Origin: Streptomyces sp. NBC_00442
Lineage (GTDB): Bacteria; Actinomycetota; Actinomycetes; Streptomycetales; Streptomycetaceae
Length of the DNA stretch: 64,000 nt
Assembly: GCF_036014195.1 (NCBI RefSeq)
Contig: NZ_CP107918.1
Span: 2,356,001-2,420,000, forward strand
Reading direction: 5' to 3'
Shown here: positions 35,540 through 42,605 of the stretch, piece by piece
Layout of the letters: each line of letters opens with the position of its first letter
Numbering within the stretch: the stretch's first letter is position 1
Notes under the pieces: generated by a model
Databases searched by the model: none
Told to the model about the DNA's origin: nothing
The model's input: only the letters and a program-made list of their open reading frames with translations
Translations under genes and position numbers: made by a program

Positions 35540-35583
35540 TTCGGCGGGAATGCCAACCGCCCCGAAAGCAGGAGGAGTTCACC

Positions 35584-37092
35584 ATGCCGGGAATCAGCAC
35601 GATCGGTGTGCGGGTCACCGATACGGCGCTGCCGCACCACGACCCTCTCGATTTGTACGTCCGGCTGCGGGAAAGCCTCGCCGCCACCGACGTGTTCCTC
35701 TTCGAAAGCGTGGACGGCGCCGATCAGGACCGCCGCTGGGCCGTCGTCGGTTTCGGCAGGCTCGCCGAGATCCGGGTGCACGACGGGTACGTCGAGATCG
35801 ACGGCGCCGAGCAGGTGGCCGACGCCCTCGCCGCCCGTGCGGGTGCCGCCGGGATGGCGGAGCACGACGTCGAGGCCGGGGTGCACCGGCTGACCTTCAC
35901 CACCGCCGAGCAGATGTGGGACGTGCTCGCCGGGGCGCAGGCCCTGTTCCACGTCGCCACCGACATCCCGTCGACGGCGTACGCCTTCGGCTTCCTGACG
36001 ACGTTCGCCTACGAGTCGGCCTGGCACATGGAGACGCTGCCCCGACGCACCAAGACGCCGCACGGCCCCGACATCACGCTGACGCTCTTCCGCGACACCG
36101 TCTGGTACGACCTGGTCAGCGGCTCGGTGCGTCAACTGCGCGCGGAGAGCCCGGCGTTCGCCGACCGCCCCCGGGTGGCGGACGCGGTGCGGGCCGCGGG
36201 CGACGCGTGGGGCGCGGGGCGCGCGGGGGCGGCCGCGGCGCCCGAGGCGCCGGCGCCGCTCTCGGTGCGGGACAGCGTGAGCCGTGAGACGTTCCTCGGC
36301 TGGGCCGAGCAGTGCCTCGAACACATCCGGGTCGGCGACATCTACCAGATCCAGATCGGTCATCGCATCGACGTGCGGACCGCGTTGGACCCGGTCGGGG
36401 TCTACCGCAGGCTGCGCGGCCGCAATCCGTCTCCGTACATGTATCTGATGCCGCGCGCGGGCCGCACCCTGATCGGCGCCAGCCCCGAGCTGTTCGTACG
36501 GATCGAGGGCGACGAGATCACGATGCGCCCCATCGCGGGCACCGCGCGGCGCTGCGCGGACCCGGAGGAGAACGAGCGCCGCGTCAAGGAGATGCGCGAG
36601 TCGACCAAGGAGCAGGCCGAGCACACCATGCTGGTCGATCTGTGCCGCAACGACATCGGCCGGGTGACCCGGCCCAGCACCCAGCCGGTGGACCAGCTGA
36701 TGGCGGTGGAGACGTACTCGCACGTCTTCCACCTGGTCTCGACGGTCACGGGACGCCTGGAGCCGGACGTCGACGCCTGGCGGGCGCTGCGCGCGACCTT
36801 CCCGGCGGGCACCATGACGGGTGCGCCCAAGGTCCGGGCCATGGAGATCATCGACTCCCTCGAACAGGAGCGGCGCGGCAGCTACGCGGGCGCGGTGGGT
36901 CTGGTCGACGTACGCGGCTGGAGCGAGCTCGCGCTCACCATCCGCACCATCGAGTACGACGGCGAGACGTACTCCACACAGAGCTCGGCGGGCATGGTCG
37001 CGCAGTCCGATCCCGCGTCCGAGTGGCGCGAGACGCTGGCGAAGATGGGGGCCGCCTACTGGGCGCTCACCGGTGAGGAGCTGTCGTCGTGA
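35584..37092 (+). CDS. trpE: Anthranilate synthase component I (TrpE)
   Basis: 502-residue chorismate-using enzyme that makes anthranilate with glutamine-derived ammonia. AGGAGGAG precedes the ATG. The feedback-site segment FLFESVDGADQDRRWAVVG near residue 35 resembles the LLES tryptophan-binding motif, so Trp inhibition may persist. The chorismate-binding domain (about 230-495) has RPIAGTARR near 315; Ala rather than Lys in PIAGT favours anthranilate over aminodeoxychorismate synthase. TFPAGTMTGAPK near 415 is also typical. The stop overlaps the GTG start of trpG. It is a second, cluster-dedicated copy. Confidence 0.94.
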   Translation: MPGISTIGVRVTDTALPHHDPLDLYVRLRESLAATDVFLFESVDGADQDRRWAVVGFGRLAEIRVHDGYVEIDGAEQVADALAARAGAAGMAEHDVEAGVHRLTFTTAEQMWDVLAGAQALFHVATDIPSTAYAFGFLTTFAYESAWHMETLPRRTKTPHGPDITLTLFRDTVWYDLVSGSVRQLRAESPAFADRPRVADAVRAAGDAWGAGRAGAAAAPEAPAPLSVRDSVSRETFLGWAEQCLEHIRVGDIYQIQIGHRIDVRTALDPVGVYRRLRGRNPSPYMYLMPRAGRTLIGASPELFVRIEGDEITMRPIAGTARRCADPEENERRVKEMRESTKEQAEHTMLVDLCRNDIGRVTRPSTQPVDQLMAVETYSHVFHLVSTVTGRLEPDVDAWRALRATFPAGTMTGAPKVRAMEIIDSLEQERRGSYAGAVGLVDVRGWSELALTIRTIEYDGETYSTQSSAGMVAQSDPASEWRETLAKMGAAYWALTGEELSS

Positions 37093-37142
37093 AGGACGTG
37101 AGCGGCGTGAAGGACGTGAGCGACATGAAGGACGTGAGCGAC
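37089..37142 (+). repeat. 18-bp tandem repeat at the start of trpG
   Basis: Three copies of (g/a)tgaaggacgtgagcg(g/a)c at 37089, 37107 and 37125. Each begins with an in-frame start codon (GTG, GTG, ATG) and encodes M/V-K-D-V-S-G/D. A fourth ATG at 37143 begins the conserved protein. Confidence 0.95.
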
Positions 37143-37745
37143 ATGAAGGTGCTGCTGATCGACGCGTACGACAGCTTCGTGCACATCATCGACCAGTACC
37201 TGCGCACCCTGGGGGCGCGCACGGAGGTCGTGCGGTCCCTGACCCTCTCGCCCGACGAGCTCGCCGACCGCGACCCCGACGCGGTGGTGCTCGGACCGGG
37301 CCCCGGGCATCCCGCGCAGTCGGGCCACGTGGAGCTCGTGCACCGGTTCGCCGGGCGGGTGCCGCTGCTCGGGGTGTGCCTGGGGCACCAGGCGATCGCC
37401 CTCGCGCACGGCGGCCGGATCGAGGTCGCCGACCAGGTGATGCACGGGCGGACCAGCACGGTGCGGCACGACGGCGCCGGTCTCTTCGACGGGCTCGGCC
37501 ACACCCTGGAAGTGACCCGGTACCACTCGCTGATCGTCGCCGAGCCGCTCCCCGCCGAGCTCGTCTCCACGGCCGTCGCCGTCGACCACGGCTATCTGAT
37601 GGGGCTGCGCCACCGCACCCTGCCCATCGAGGGGGTGCAGTTCCACCCGGAGTCCATCACGACCACGGGCGGGCTCGTCATGCTGGACAACTTCCTTGGT
37701 TCAGCGGCCCGTTGGGGCGCCCAGAGGCGGCTCGCCGGCGTCTGA
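37089..37745 (+). CDS. trpG: Anthranilate synthase component II, glutamine amidotransferase (TrpG)
   Basis: 218-residue (or 200-residue) class I amidotransferase that supplies ammonia to TrpE. The catalytic Cys is in LLGVCLGHQAIA (near residue 100) and the His-Glu pair in GVQFHPES (near 183). The earliest start, GTG at 37089, overlaps the trpE stop. The conserved fold begins only at MKVLLIDAYDSF (37143). The 18 residues between are a threefold hexapeptide repeat created by a DNA duplication around the start codon, so several start codons may be used. With TrpE it forms the anthranilate synthase complex. Confidence 0.94.
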   Translation: MKDVSGVKDVSDMKDVSDMKVLLIDAYDSFVHIIDQYLRTLGARTEVVRSLTLSPDELADRDPDAVVLGPGPGHPAQSGHVELVHRFAGRVPLLGVCLGHQAIALAHGGRIEVADQVMHGRTSTVRHDGAGLFDGLGHTLEVTRYHSLIVAEPLPAELVSTAVAVDHGYLMGLRHRTLPIEGVQFHPESITTTGGLVMLDNFLGSAARWGAQRRLAGV

Positions 37746-37749
37746 TCCG

Positions 37750-39168
37750 TCACCAGCGGGTGGCCGCCGCCAGCTCGCGGACGGCTTCGGTCACCCCCGA
37801 GCGCGGCAGATGGGCGTGGCCGACCACGAGGGCGGGGGCGGCACGCCCCGGCCCCGCGTGGAAGGCTGCCGCGCCGCGCAACAGCACGGAGCGGCGCAGC
37901 GCCCTGGCCACCACGGCCGCCTCGTCGGTGCCCCGGGGCAGCTGGAGATAGGCGTGCAGACCCGCGCCCCTGCCCAGGACCGCGGCCCCCGGCAGATGGC
38001 GGCGCACCGCCTCCTCCAGGGACTCCCGGCGGCTGCGGCACAGCGAGTTGAGCCGGCGCAGGTGGCGGTCGAAGAGCCCGGTGCGCAGCAGCTCGGCGAA
38101 GGCCAGCTGGGTGAGGGTCTCGGTGCCGAGGTCCTGGCGCGCGCGGGCGCGCATCAGCAGTTCGAGCATCGGCTCGGGCGCCGCGAGCCAGCCCAGGCGA
38201 AGACCGGGGGCCAGCGACTTGCTGGCCGTGCCCGCGTAGACGACCCGCTCGGGGTCGGTGCGCTGCAACGCCAGGGAGCGCGCCCCGCGTTCGTACCACA
38301 GGCCTCCGTCGTAGTCGTCCTCGATCACCCAGCCGTCCACGGCGCGGGCCCAGCGGATCAGCGCCTCACGCCGGCGCGGCGAGAGCGTGACCCCGGTCGG
38401 GAACTGGTGCGCGGGGGTCACGAGCACGGCGCGGGCGCCGCTCGCGGCGAGCGCGTCGACGTCGATGCCCTCGGCGTCGACCGGAATCGGCACGGCCCGC
38501 AGCCCGCTCTCGCGCACGAACTGCCGCTGCCCGGGATGGCCCGGGTCCTCGATGGCGAGCGCGTCGATGCCGATCCGGGGCAGCACGGCGCACATCAGAC
38601 CGAGCGTCTGGGCGAAGCCTGCCACCACCATCAGCTGCTCGGCGGAGGTGCGCACCCCGCGCAACCGGCCCAGACAGTGGGCGAGTTCGAGCCTGAGGCC
38701 GTGCTCGCCGGCGAGCGAGGGATAGTCGTGGTCGCCCGAGTCCGCTTCGTAGAGGACCCGTTGGTAGCAGCTGAGCCATTCGCGCCGGGGGAAGGCGGGG
38801 AGGTTGCCGCCGCCCGGCCGCAGGTCCCAGCGGACCGGTGCGGGCGGCGCCCCGGCCTCCCGGCCGTCCACCCCGGGCTGGTCCAGGAGCGCCGGCACCA
38901 CCGAGAGCTCGCCGCCGAGGTGGCGTACGACGCGGGTCCCCGCGCCCTGGACCGCCTCCAGATAGCCCTCGGCGACGAGCTGCCCGTACGCCTCCACCAC
39001 CACGCTGCGTGACACGTCGAGGTCGTCGGCGAGGCGCCGGCTGGACGGCAGCCGGGTGCCGGGATGGAGAATTCCCTCGGCTATCTCCCGCTTGATGAAA
39101 TTCTGTATCTGCGACGTCAGGGAATTCGCGGAGTCCCTGACCACCTCCACCGCCATGTGCAGGGCCAC
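37750..39168 (-). CDS. MocR-type regulator (GntR wHTH fused to PLP aminotransferase fold)
   Basis: 472-residue transcription factor. The GntR winged helix is at 10-85 (IKREIAEGILHPGTRLPSSRRLADDLDVSRSVVVEAY). A Pro-rich linker leads to a type I aminotransferase-like domain (about 110-470). The PLP lysine is in AGTASKSLAPGLRLGW near residue 300, and IEDDYDGG near 270 carries a cofactor-binding Asp. It probably senses PLP-linked amino compounds and controls the surrounding aromatic precursor genes. Its own promoter and the other divergent promoter of the precursor set share a spaced motif. It ends 5 bases from trpG, convergent. Confidence 0.92.
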   Translation of the reverse strand: MALHMAVEVVRDSANSLTSQIQNFIKREIAEGILHPGTRLPSSRRLADDLDVSRSVVVEAYGQLVAEGYLEAVQGAGTRVVRHLGGELSVVPALLDQPGVDGREAGAPPAPVRWDLRPGGGNLPAFPRREWLSCYQRVLYEADSGDHDYPSLAGEHGLRLELAHCLGRLRGVRTSAEQLMVVAGFAQTLGLMCAVLPRIGIDALAIEDPGHPGQRQFVRESGLRAVPIPVDAEGIDVDALAASGARAVLVTPAHQFPTGVTLSPRRREALIRWARAVDGWVIEDDYDGGLWYERGARSLALQRTDPERVVYAGTASKSLAPGLRLGWLAAPEPMLELLMRARARQDLGTETLTQLAFAELLRTGLFDRHLRRLNSLCRSRRESLEEAVRRHLPGAAVLGRGAGLHAYLQLPRGTDEAAVVARALRRSVLLRGAAAFHAGPGRAAPALVVGHAHLPRSGVTEAVRELAAATRW

Positions 39169-39188
39169 GGCGCCTGCCCCCCTTTACT

Positions 39189-39223
39189 GATTGGACCGTA
39201 GTTCTCGCCGGACAGTGGTCTGG
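39189..39223. promoter_or_regulatory. Candidate MocR operator pair between the MocR gene and trpD
   Basis: gattggaccgt at 39189 and cagtggtctgg at 39213 start exactly 24 bp apart, matching motif and spacing in the DAHP synthase/trpE region. The pair lies 21 bases upstream of the MocR start and 70 bases upstream of trpD, so both autoregulation and trpD control are possible. Confidence 0.6.
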
Positions 39224-39292
39224 AGGGCGCTTTGCGCTCCTCACACAATGGGTTGCGCACACTTCCGATGGCGCCGTTCAAGGAGATTCCCC

Positions 39293-40354
39293 GTGACTGT
39301 CGAGCCGCAGGGTCGTACCTGGCCGGAATTGCTGAACTCGCTTCTGGACCGCAGGGACCTGAGCCCCGAGGACGCCGCCTGGGCGATGGATCAGGTGATG
39401 ACCGGGAGCGCCGGGCCGGCCCGGCTCGCCGCCTTCGTGGTGGCGCTGCGCGCGAAGGGCGAGACCGTCGGCGAGATCGAGGGCCTGGTCGACTCGATGC
39501 GCCGGCACGCCGTGCCGCTGCACGTCCCCGGCGCCACCCTCGACATCGTCGGGACCGGAGGGGACGGCTCCAACAGCGTCAACGTCTCCACCATGTCGGC
39601 GGTCGTCGCGGCCGCGGCGGGCGCCCGCGTGGTCAAGCACGGCAACCGCTCGGCGTCGTCCGCCTGTGGCTCCGCCGATGTCCTCGAAGAGCTCGGGGTG
39701 GCGCTCGACCTCGAACCCGAGGTGGTGGCGACGGTCGCCGAGGAGACCGGCATCACCTTCTGCTTCGCCTCGGTGTTCCACCCCTCGATGCGGCACGCGG
39801 CGCCGCCGCGCCGCGAGCTCGGGATCCGTACGGTCTTCAACGCCCTCGGTCCGATCGCCAATCCGGCCGATCCGACCGCGCAGGCGGTCGGGGTCGCCGA
39901 CCGGCGCCTGGCTCCGCTGCTCGCCGAGGTCCTGGCCCGCCGTGACGTGTCGGCGCTGGTCTTCCGGGGCGACGACGGGATGGACGAACTGACGGTCACC
40001 ACTACCTCCACGGTCTGGTCGGTCCATGAATCCCGGGTACGGAGCGAGTCGTTCGACCCGCGCGACATCGGCATCGGCTACGCCTCGCCGGACGCCCTGC
40101 GCGGCGGCGACCGGGCGTACAACGCGCGGGTGGCCCGCGAGATCTTCGCCGGGGCGCGCGGCCCGGTCAGGGACGCGGTGCTGCTCTCGGCGGCGGCGGG
40201 GCTCGCGGCCCTCGCCCCGAGCGGGCGCCCCGTCACGGAGCGGCTCGGCGACGCAGTGGCGCGGGCCGCCGAGGCGATCGACTCGGGGGCGGCGGCGGAC
40301 GTCCTGGAGCGCTGGACGAGCGTCACCGCCAAGTACGCGGCGCAGGGCGCCTAG
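39293..40354 (+). CDS. trpD: Anthranilate phosphoribosyltransferase (TrpD)
   Basis: 353-residue enzyme adding phosphoribose to anthranilate, the second dedicated step to tryptophan. I use the GTG at 39293, with CAAGGAG upstream; the frame extends further but through the operator region. The PRPP-binding motif is [17 protein letters not shown] near residue 83, followed by [18 protein letters not shown] near 112. [13 protein letters not shown] near 180 is also typical. Length is normal. It is convergent with trpC, 6 bases apart. Confidence 0.94.
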   Translation: MTVEPQGRTWPELLNSLLDRRDLSPEDAAWAMDQVMTGSAGPARLAAFVVALRAKGETVGEIEGLVDSMRRHAVPLHVPGATLDIVGTGGDGSNSVNVSTMSAVVAAAAGARVVKHGNRSASSACGSADVLEELGVALDLEPEVVATVAEETGITFCFASVFHPSMRHAAPPRRELGIRTVFNALGPIANPADPTAQAVGVADRRLAPLLAEVLARRDVSALVFRGDDGMDELTVTTTSTVWSVHESRVRSESFDPRDIGIGYASPDALRGGDRAYNARVAREIFAGARGPVRDAVLLSAAAGLAALAPSGRPVTERLGDAVARAAEAIDSGAAADVLERWTSVTAKYAAQGA

Positions 40355-40360
40355 AACGGG

Positions 40361-41173
40361 CTAGAGCGGGCGGGCCGGGGCGGGCGCGCGTCGGCCCGCC
40401 TCGACGAGGGCGGCGACGGCGGCGGCCGGGCTCGTACCGGTCACGACCGCCTCGCCGACCAGGACGGCGTCCGCCCCGTGCGCGGCGTACGTGATGACGT
40501 CGGCGGGGCCGCGGACCCCGGACTCGGCGACGCGCACAATGCCCTCGGGGATCCCCGGGGCCAGGCGCGCGAAGGTCGTGCGGTCGACGTCGAGGGTGCG
40601 CAGGTCGCGCGCGTTGACGCCGACCACGCGGGCGCCGGCTTCCAGGGCCCGCTCCACCTCGGCCTCGTCGTGCGCCTCGACCAGCGGGGTGAGGCCGATC
40701 TCCCGTGCCAGGGCGTGCAGTTCGCCGAGGGCGGGCGGCGCGAGGGCGGCGACGACGAGCAGGACGAGTTCCGCGCCGTGGGCCCGCGCCTCCCACAGCT
40801 GGTAGGGGTCGACGATGAAGTCCTTGCGCAGCAGCGGCACGTCGACCCGCGCCGCGACGGCGTCCAGGTCGGCGAGCGAGCCGCCGAACCGGCGCCCCTC
40901 GGTGAGCACGCTGATGGCCGCCGCGCCGCCGTCCTGGTAGGCGGCGGCGAGCTCGGCGGGGTCGGCTATCTCGGCGAACGCGCCCTTGGACGGGCTGGCC
41001 CGCTTGACCTCCGCGACGACCCGTACTCCCGCGTCGCCGCGCAGCAGGGCCGCGGCATCACGCCCGGGGCCCGCGGCGGCCGCCCGTTCCCGCAGCTCGG
41101 CGAGCGGCACCCGCCGCCTGCGCAGGTCCAGGTCCTCGCGGGCTCCCTCGACGAGCTGGTCGAGTGTGTTCAT
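40361..41173 (-). CDS. trpC: Indole-3-glycerol phosphate synthase (TrpC)
   Basis: 270-residue TIM-barrel enzyme that decarboxylates and cyclises CdRP to indole-glycerol phosphate. Catalytic signatures: [10 protein letters not shown] near residue 55, [12 protein letters not shown] near 110, and [14 protein letters not shown] near 180, where canonical enzymes have GINNRDL (Ala replaces the second Asn). VAESGV is near 215. TrpF/PriA, TrpA and TrpB are not in the window and would come from primary metabolism. It is transcribed divergently from the SARP gene. Confidence 0.93.
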   Translation of the reverse strand: MNTLDQLVEGAREDLDLRRRRVPLAELRERAAAAGPGRDAAALLRGDAGVRVVAEVKRASPSKGAFAEIADPAELAAAYQDGGAAAISVLTEGRRFGGSLADLDAVAARVDVPLLRKDFIVDPYQLWEARAHGAELVLLVVAALAPPALGELHALAREIGLTPLVEAHDEAEVERALEAGARVVGVNARDLRTLDVDRTTFARLAPGIPEGIVRVAESGVRGPADVITYAAHGADAVLVGEAVVTGTSPAAAVAALVEAGRRAPAPARPL

Positions 41174-41359
41174 GGGTGCGTCCCTCCCGGTTCGGACGCC
41201 GAAGGCCCCGGAGCCGGTCCGGCGGGTGACCGGCGGGTGGCGCCACGTCGGGGAACACTAGGGACGGGAACCGCGCACCGACCACCTCCTTAAGACTTGG
41301 CTGAAAGTCACAGGTGGGAACTCGCCGACGAAAAGAATTCACCGGACATGGTCCTGGAT

Positions 41360-41377
41360 GTCAGCCATATGTCAGCC
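41360..41377 (+). promoter_or_regulatory. Candidate SARP operator upstream of the SARP gene
   Basis: Two TGTCAGC heptamers start at 41360 and 41371, exactly 11 bp apart, in the 418-base region between trpC and the SARP gene. They are 215 bases before the chosen SARP start, so the transcript would have a long leader or the true start may lie further upstream. They suggest autoregulation. The rest of the region has an unusually AT-rich patch (gggttttttaaagcc, 41469-41483). Confidence 0.65.
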
Positions 41378-41591
41378 CCCTAAACGCCGCTCCGACCTGC
41401 ACCAACGGCACCAACTCCCCCGTATCCCCACGTTTTCTCCACGCCGCGGGGCCCCATCCCGCAAACCGGTTAGTGGGTTTTTTAAAGCCATACCATCGGC
41501 GTCCGTGGCCGAAGGACAAGTGATATTTCCCGGACCCCGACGGCGTGGCCGACAGTGGCACCAACACTTGCTGATAACGGGGGTTACTGCT

Positions 41592-42389
41592 GTGGAAATC
41601 AAGGTCCTGGGTGAACTCTCTCTGTCCGACGGGGACCGCTACTCCCCCGTGGCGTCGAAGCGCGCGAGCACCGTCCTGACCCTGCTCGCCATGACTCCCC
41701 AGGTCCCGGTCCTCTTCGACCAGCTCGTGGACGAGCTGTGGGCGGACCAGACGATGACCAACCCGCGCAACGCCCTCCAGGCCATCGTCAGCCGGCTGCG
41801 CAAGCTCCTGGAGTCGGTGACCGGGCTCAAGGGGGACGAGATCGTCCGCACCGGCACCAACGGTTACCTCCTCGACGTCCCGGCCGAGACGGTCGACGCC
41901 CACCGCTTCCTCGCGCTCGCCGAGCGGGGCGCGGCCCTGGTCCACCGCGACCCGGCCGCCGCCATCGTCGCCCTGGAGCAGGCGCTCGACCTGTGGCGCG
42001 GGCCCGCCCTGATGGACGCGCGGGACGGGATGCGCTGCCAGATCCACGCCGTCGGCCTCGAAGAGCGCCGCATCACCGCCTTCGAGGACCTGACGATGGC
42101 CAAGCTCGCGGTCGACGTCGAGCGGATCCCGATGTCCGAGCTGCGCCAGCTCGCCGCCGAGCACTCCGAGCGGGAGCGCCTGAGCGAGCTCCTGATGCTG
42201 GCGCTCTACCGCGACGGCCGCCAGACGGAGGCCCTCGAGGTGTTCCACGGCGCCCGACGCCGGCTCGCCAGCGACCTGGCCCTGGAGCCCGGCCCGGCCC
42301 TGCACCTGGCGTACGAGGCGATCCTGAAGCAGGACGTGGAGCTCGGCCTGCCGCGGCGGGCGCTGCTCGGCTCGGGCCGCGCGCTCTGA
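41592..42389 (+). CDS. SARP-family pathway activator
   Basis: 265-residue Streptomyces antibiotic regulatory protein. The OmpR-like winged helix (about 1-95: VEIKVLGELSLSDGDRYSPVASKRASTVLTLLA...) is followed by a bacterial transcriptional activator (BTAD) domain (about 100-250: TVDAHRFLALAERGAALV...). Size and layout match small SARPs such as ActII-ORF4. I take the GTG at 41592, where homology begins; the open frame continues upstream to 41358 without clear coding character. Its likely targets carry TGTCAG heptamer pairs: thioesterase, SARP itself, ACP and NRPS. Confidence 0.9.
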   Translation: MEIKVLGELSLSDGDRYSPVASKRASTVLTLLAMTPQVPVLFDQLVDELWADQTMTNPRNALQAIVSRLRKLLESVTGLKGDEIVRTGTNGYLLDVPAETVDAHRFLALAERGAALVHRDPAAAIVALEQALDLWRGPALMDARDGMRCQIHAVGLEERRITAFEDLTMAKLAVDVERIPMSELRQLAAEHSERERLSELLMLALYRDGRQTEALEVFHGARRRLASDLALEPGPALHLAYEAILKQDVELGLPRRALLGSGRAL

Positions 42390-42605
42390 CCGCGCGACCG
42401 CCCACCGTCCGCGCACCCGGCGCACCCCGCGTGCTCCACGTACCCCGCGCGCTCCCCGTACCCCGGGCACCCCACGCACTCCGCACACCCCGCGCGGCCC
42501 CGGCCCGCGGGCCACGTTCTTCGGCGTACCGACGCCATGTCCGGCGTGACCGGACCACCACTCAGGTCCGGCCGTGCCGGACGACCATCAGGGAGGGCAG
42601 GGCCA

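Noticed and set aside
35327..35583. A possible Trp-codon leader peptide (attenuator) upstream of trpE.
   Set aside because: Frames here contain at most two Trp codons (for example Val-Trp-His-Pro-Trp) with no start/ribosome site and no alternative hairpin pair that I could see.
42410..42500. A C-rich quasi-repeat (accccgcg/gtaccccg-like units) between the SARP and A-T genes.
   Set aside because: Units are too degenerate and irregular to define a repeat or array; probably low-complexity GC-rich filler.
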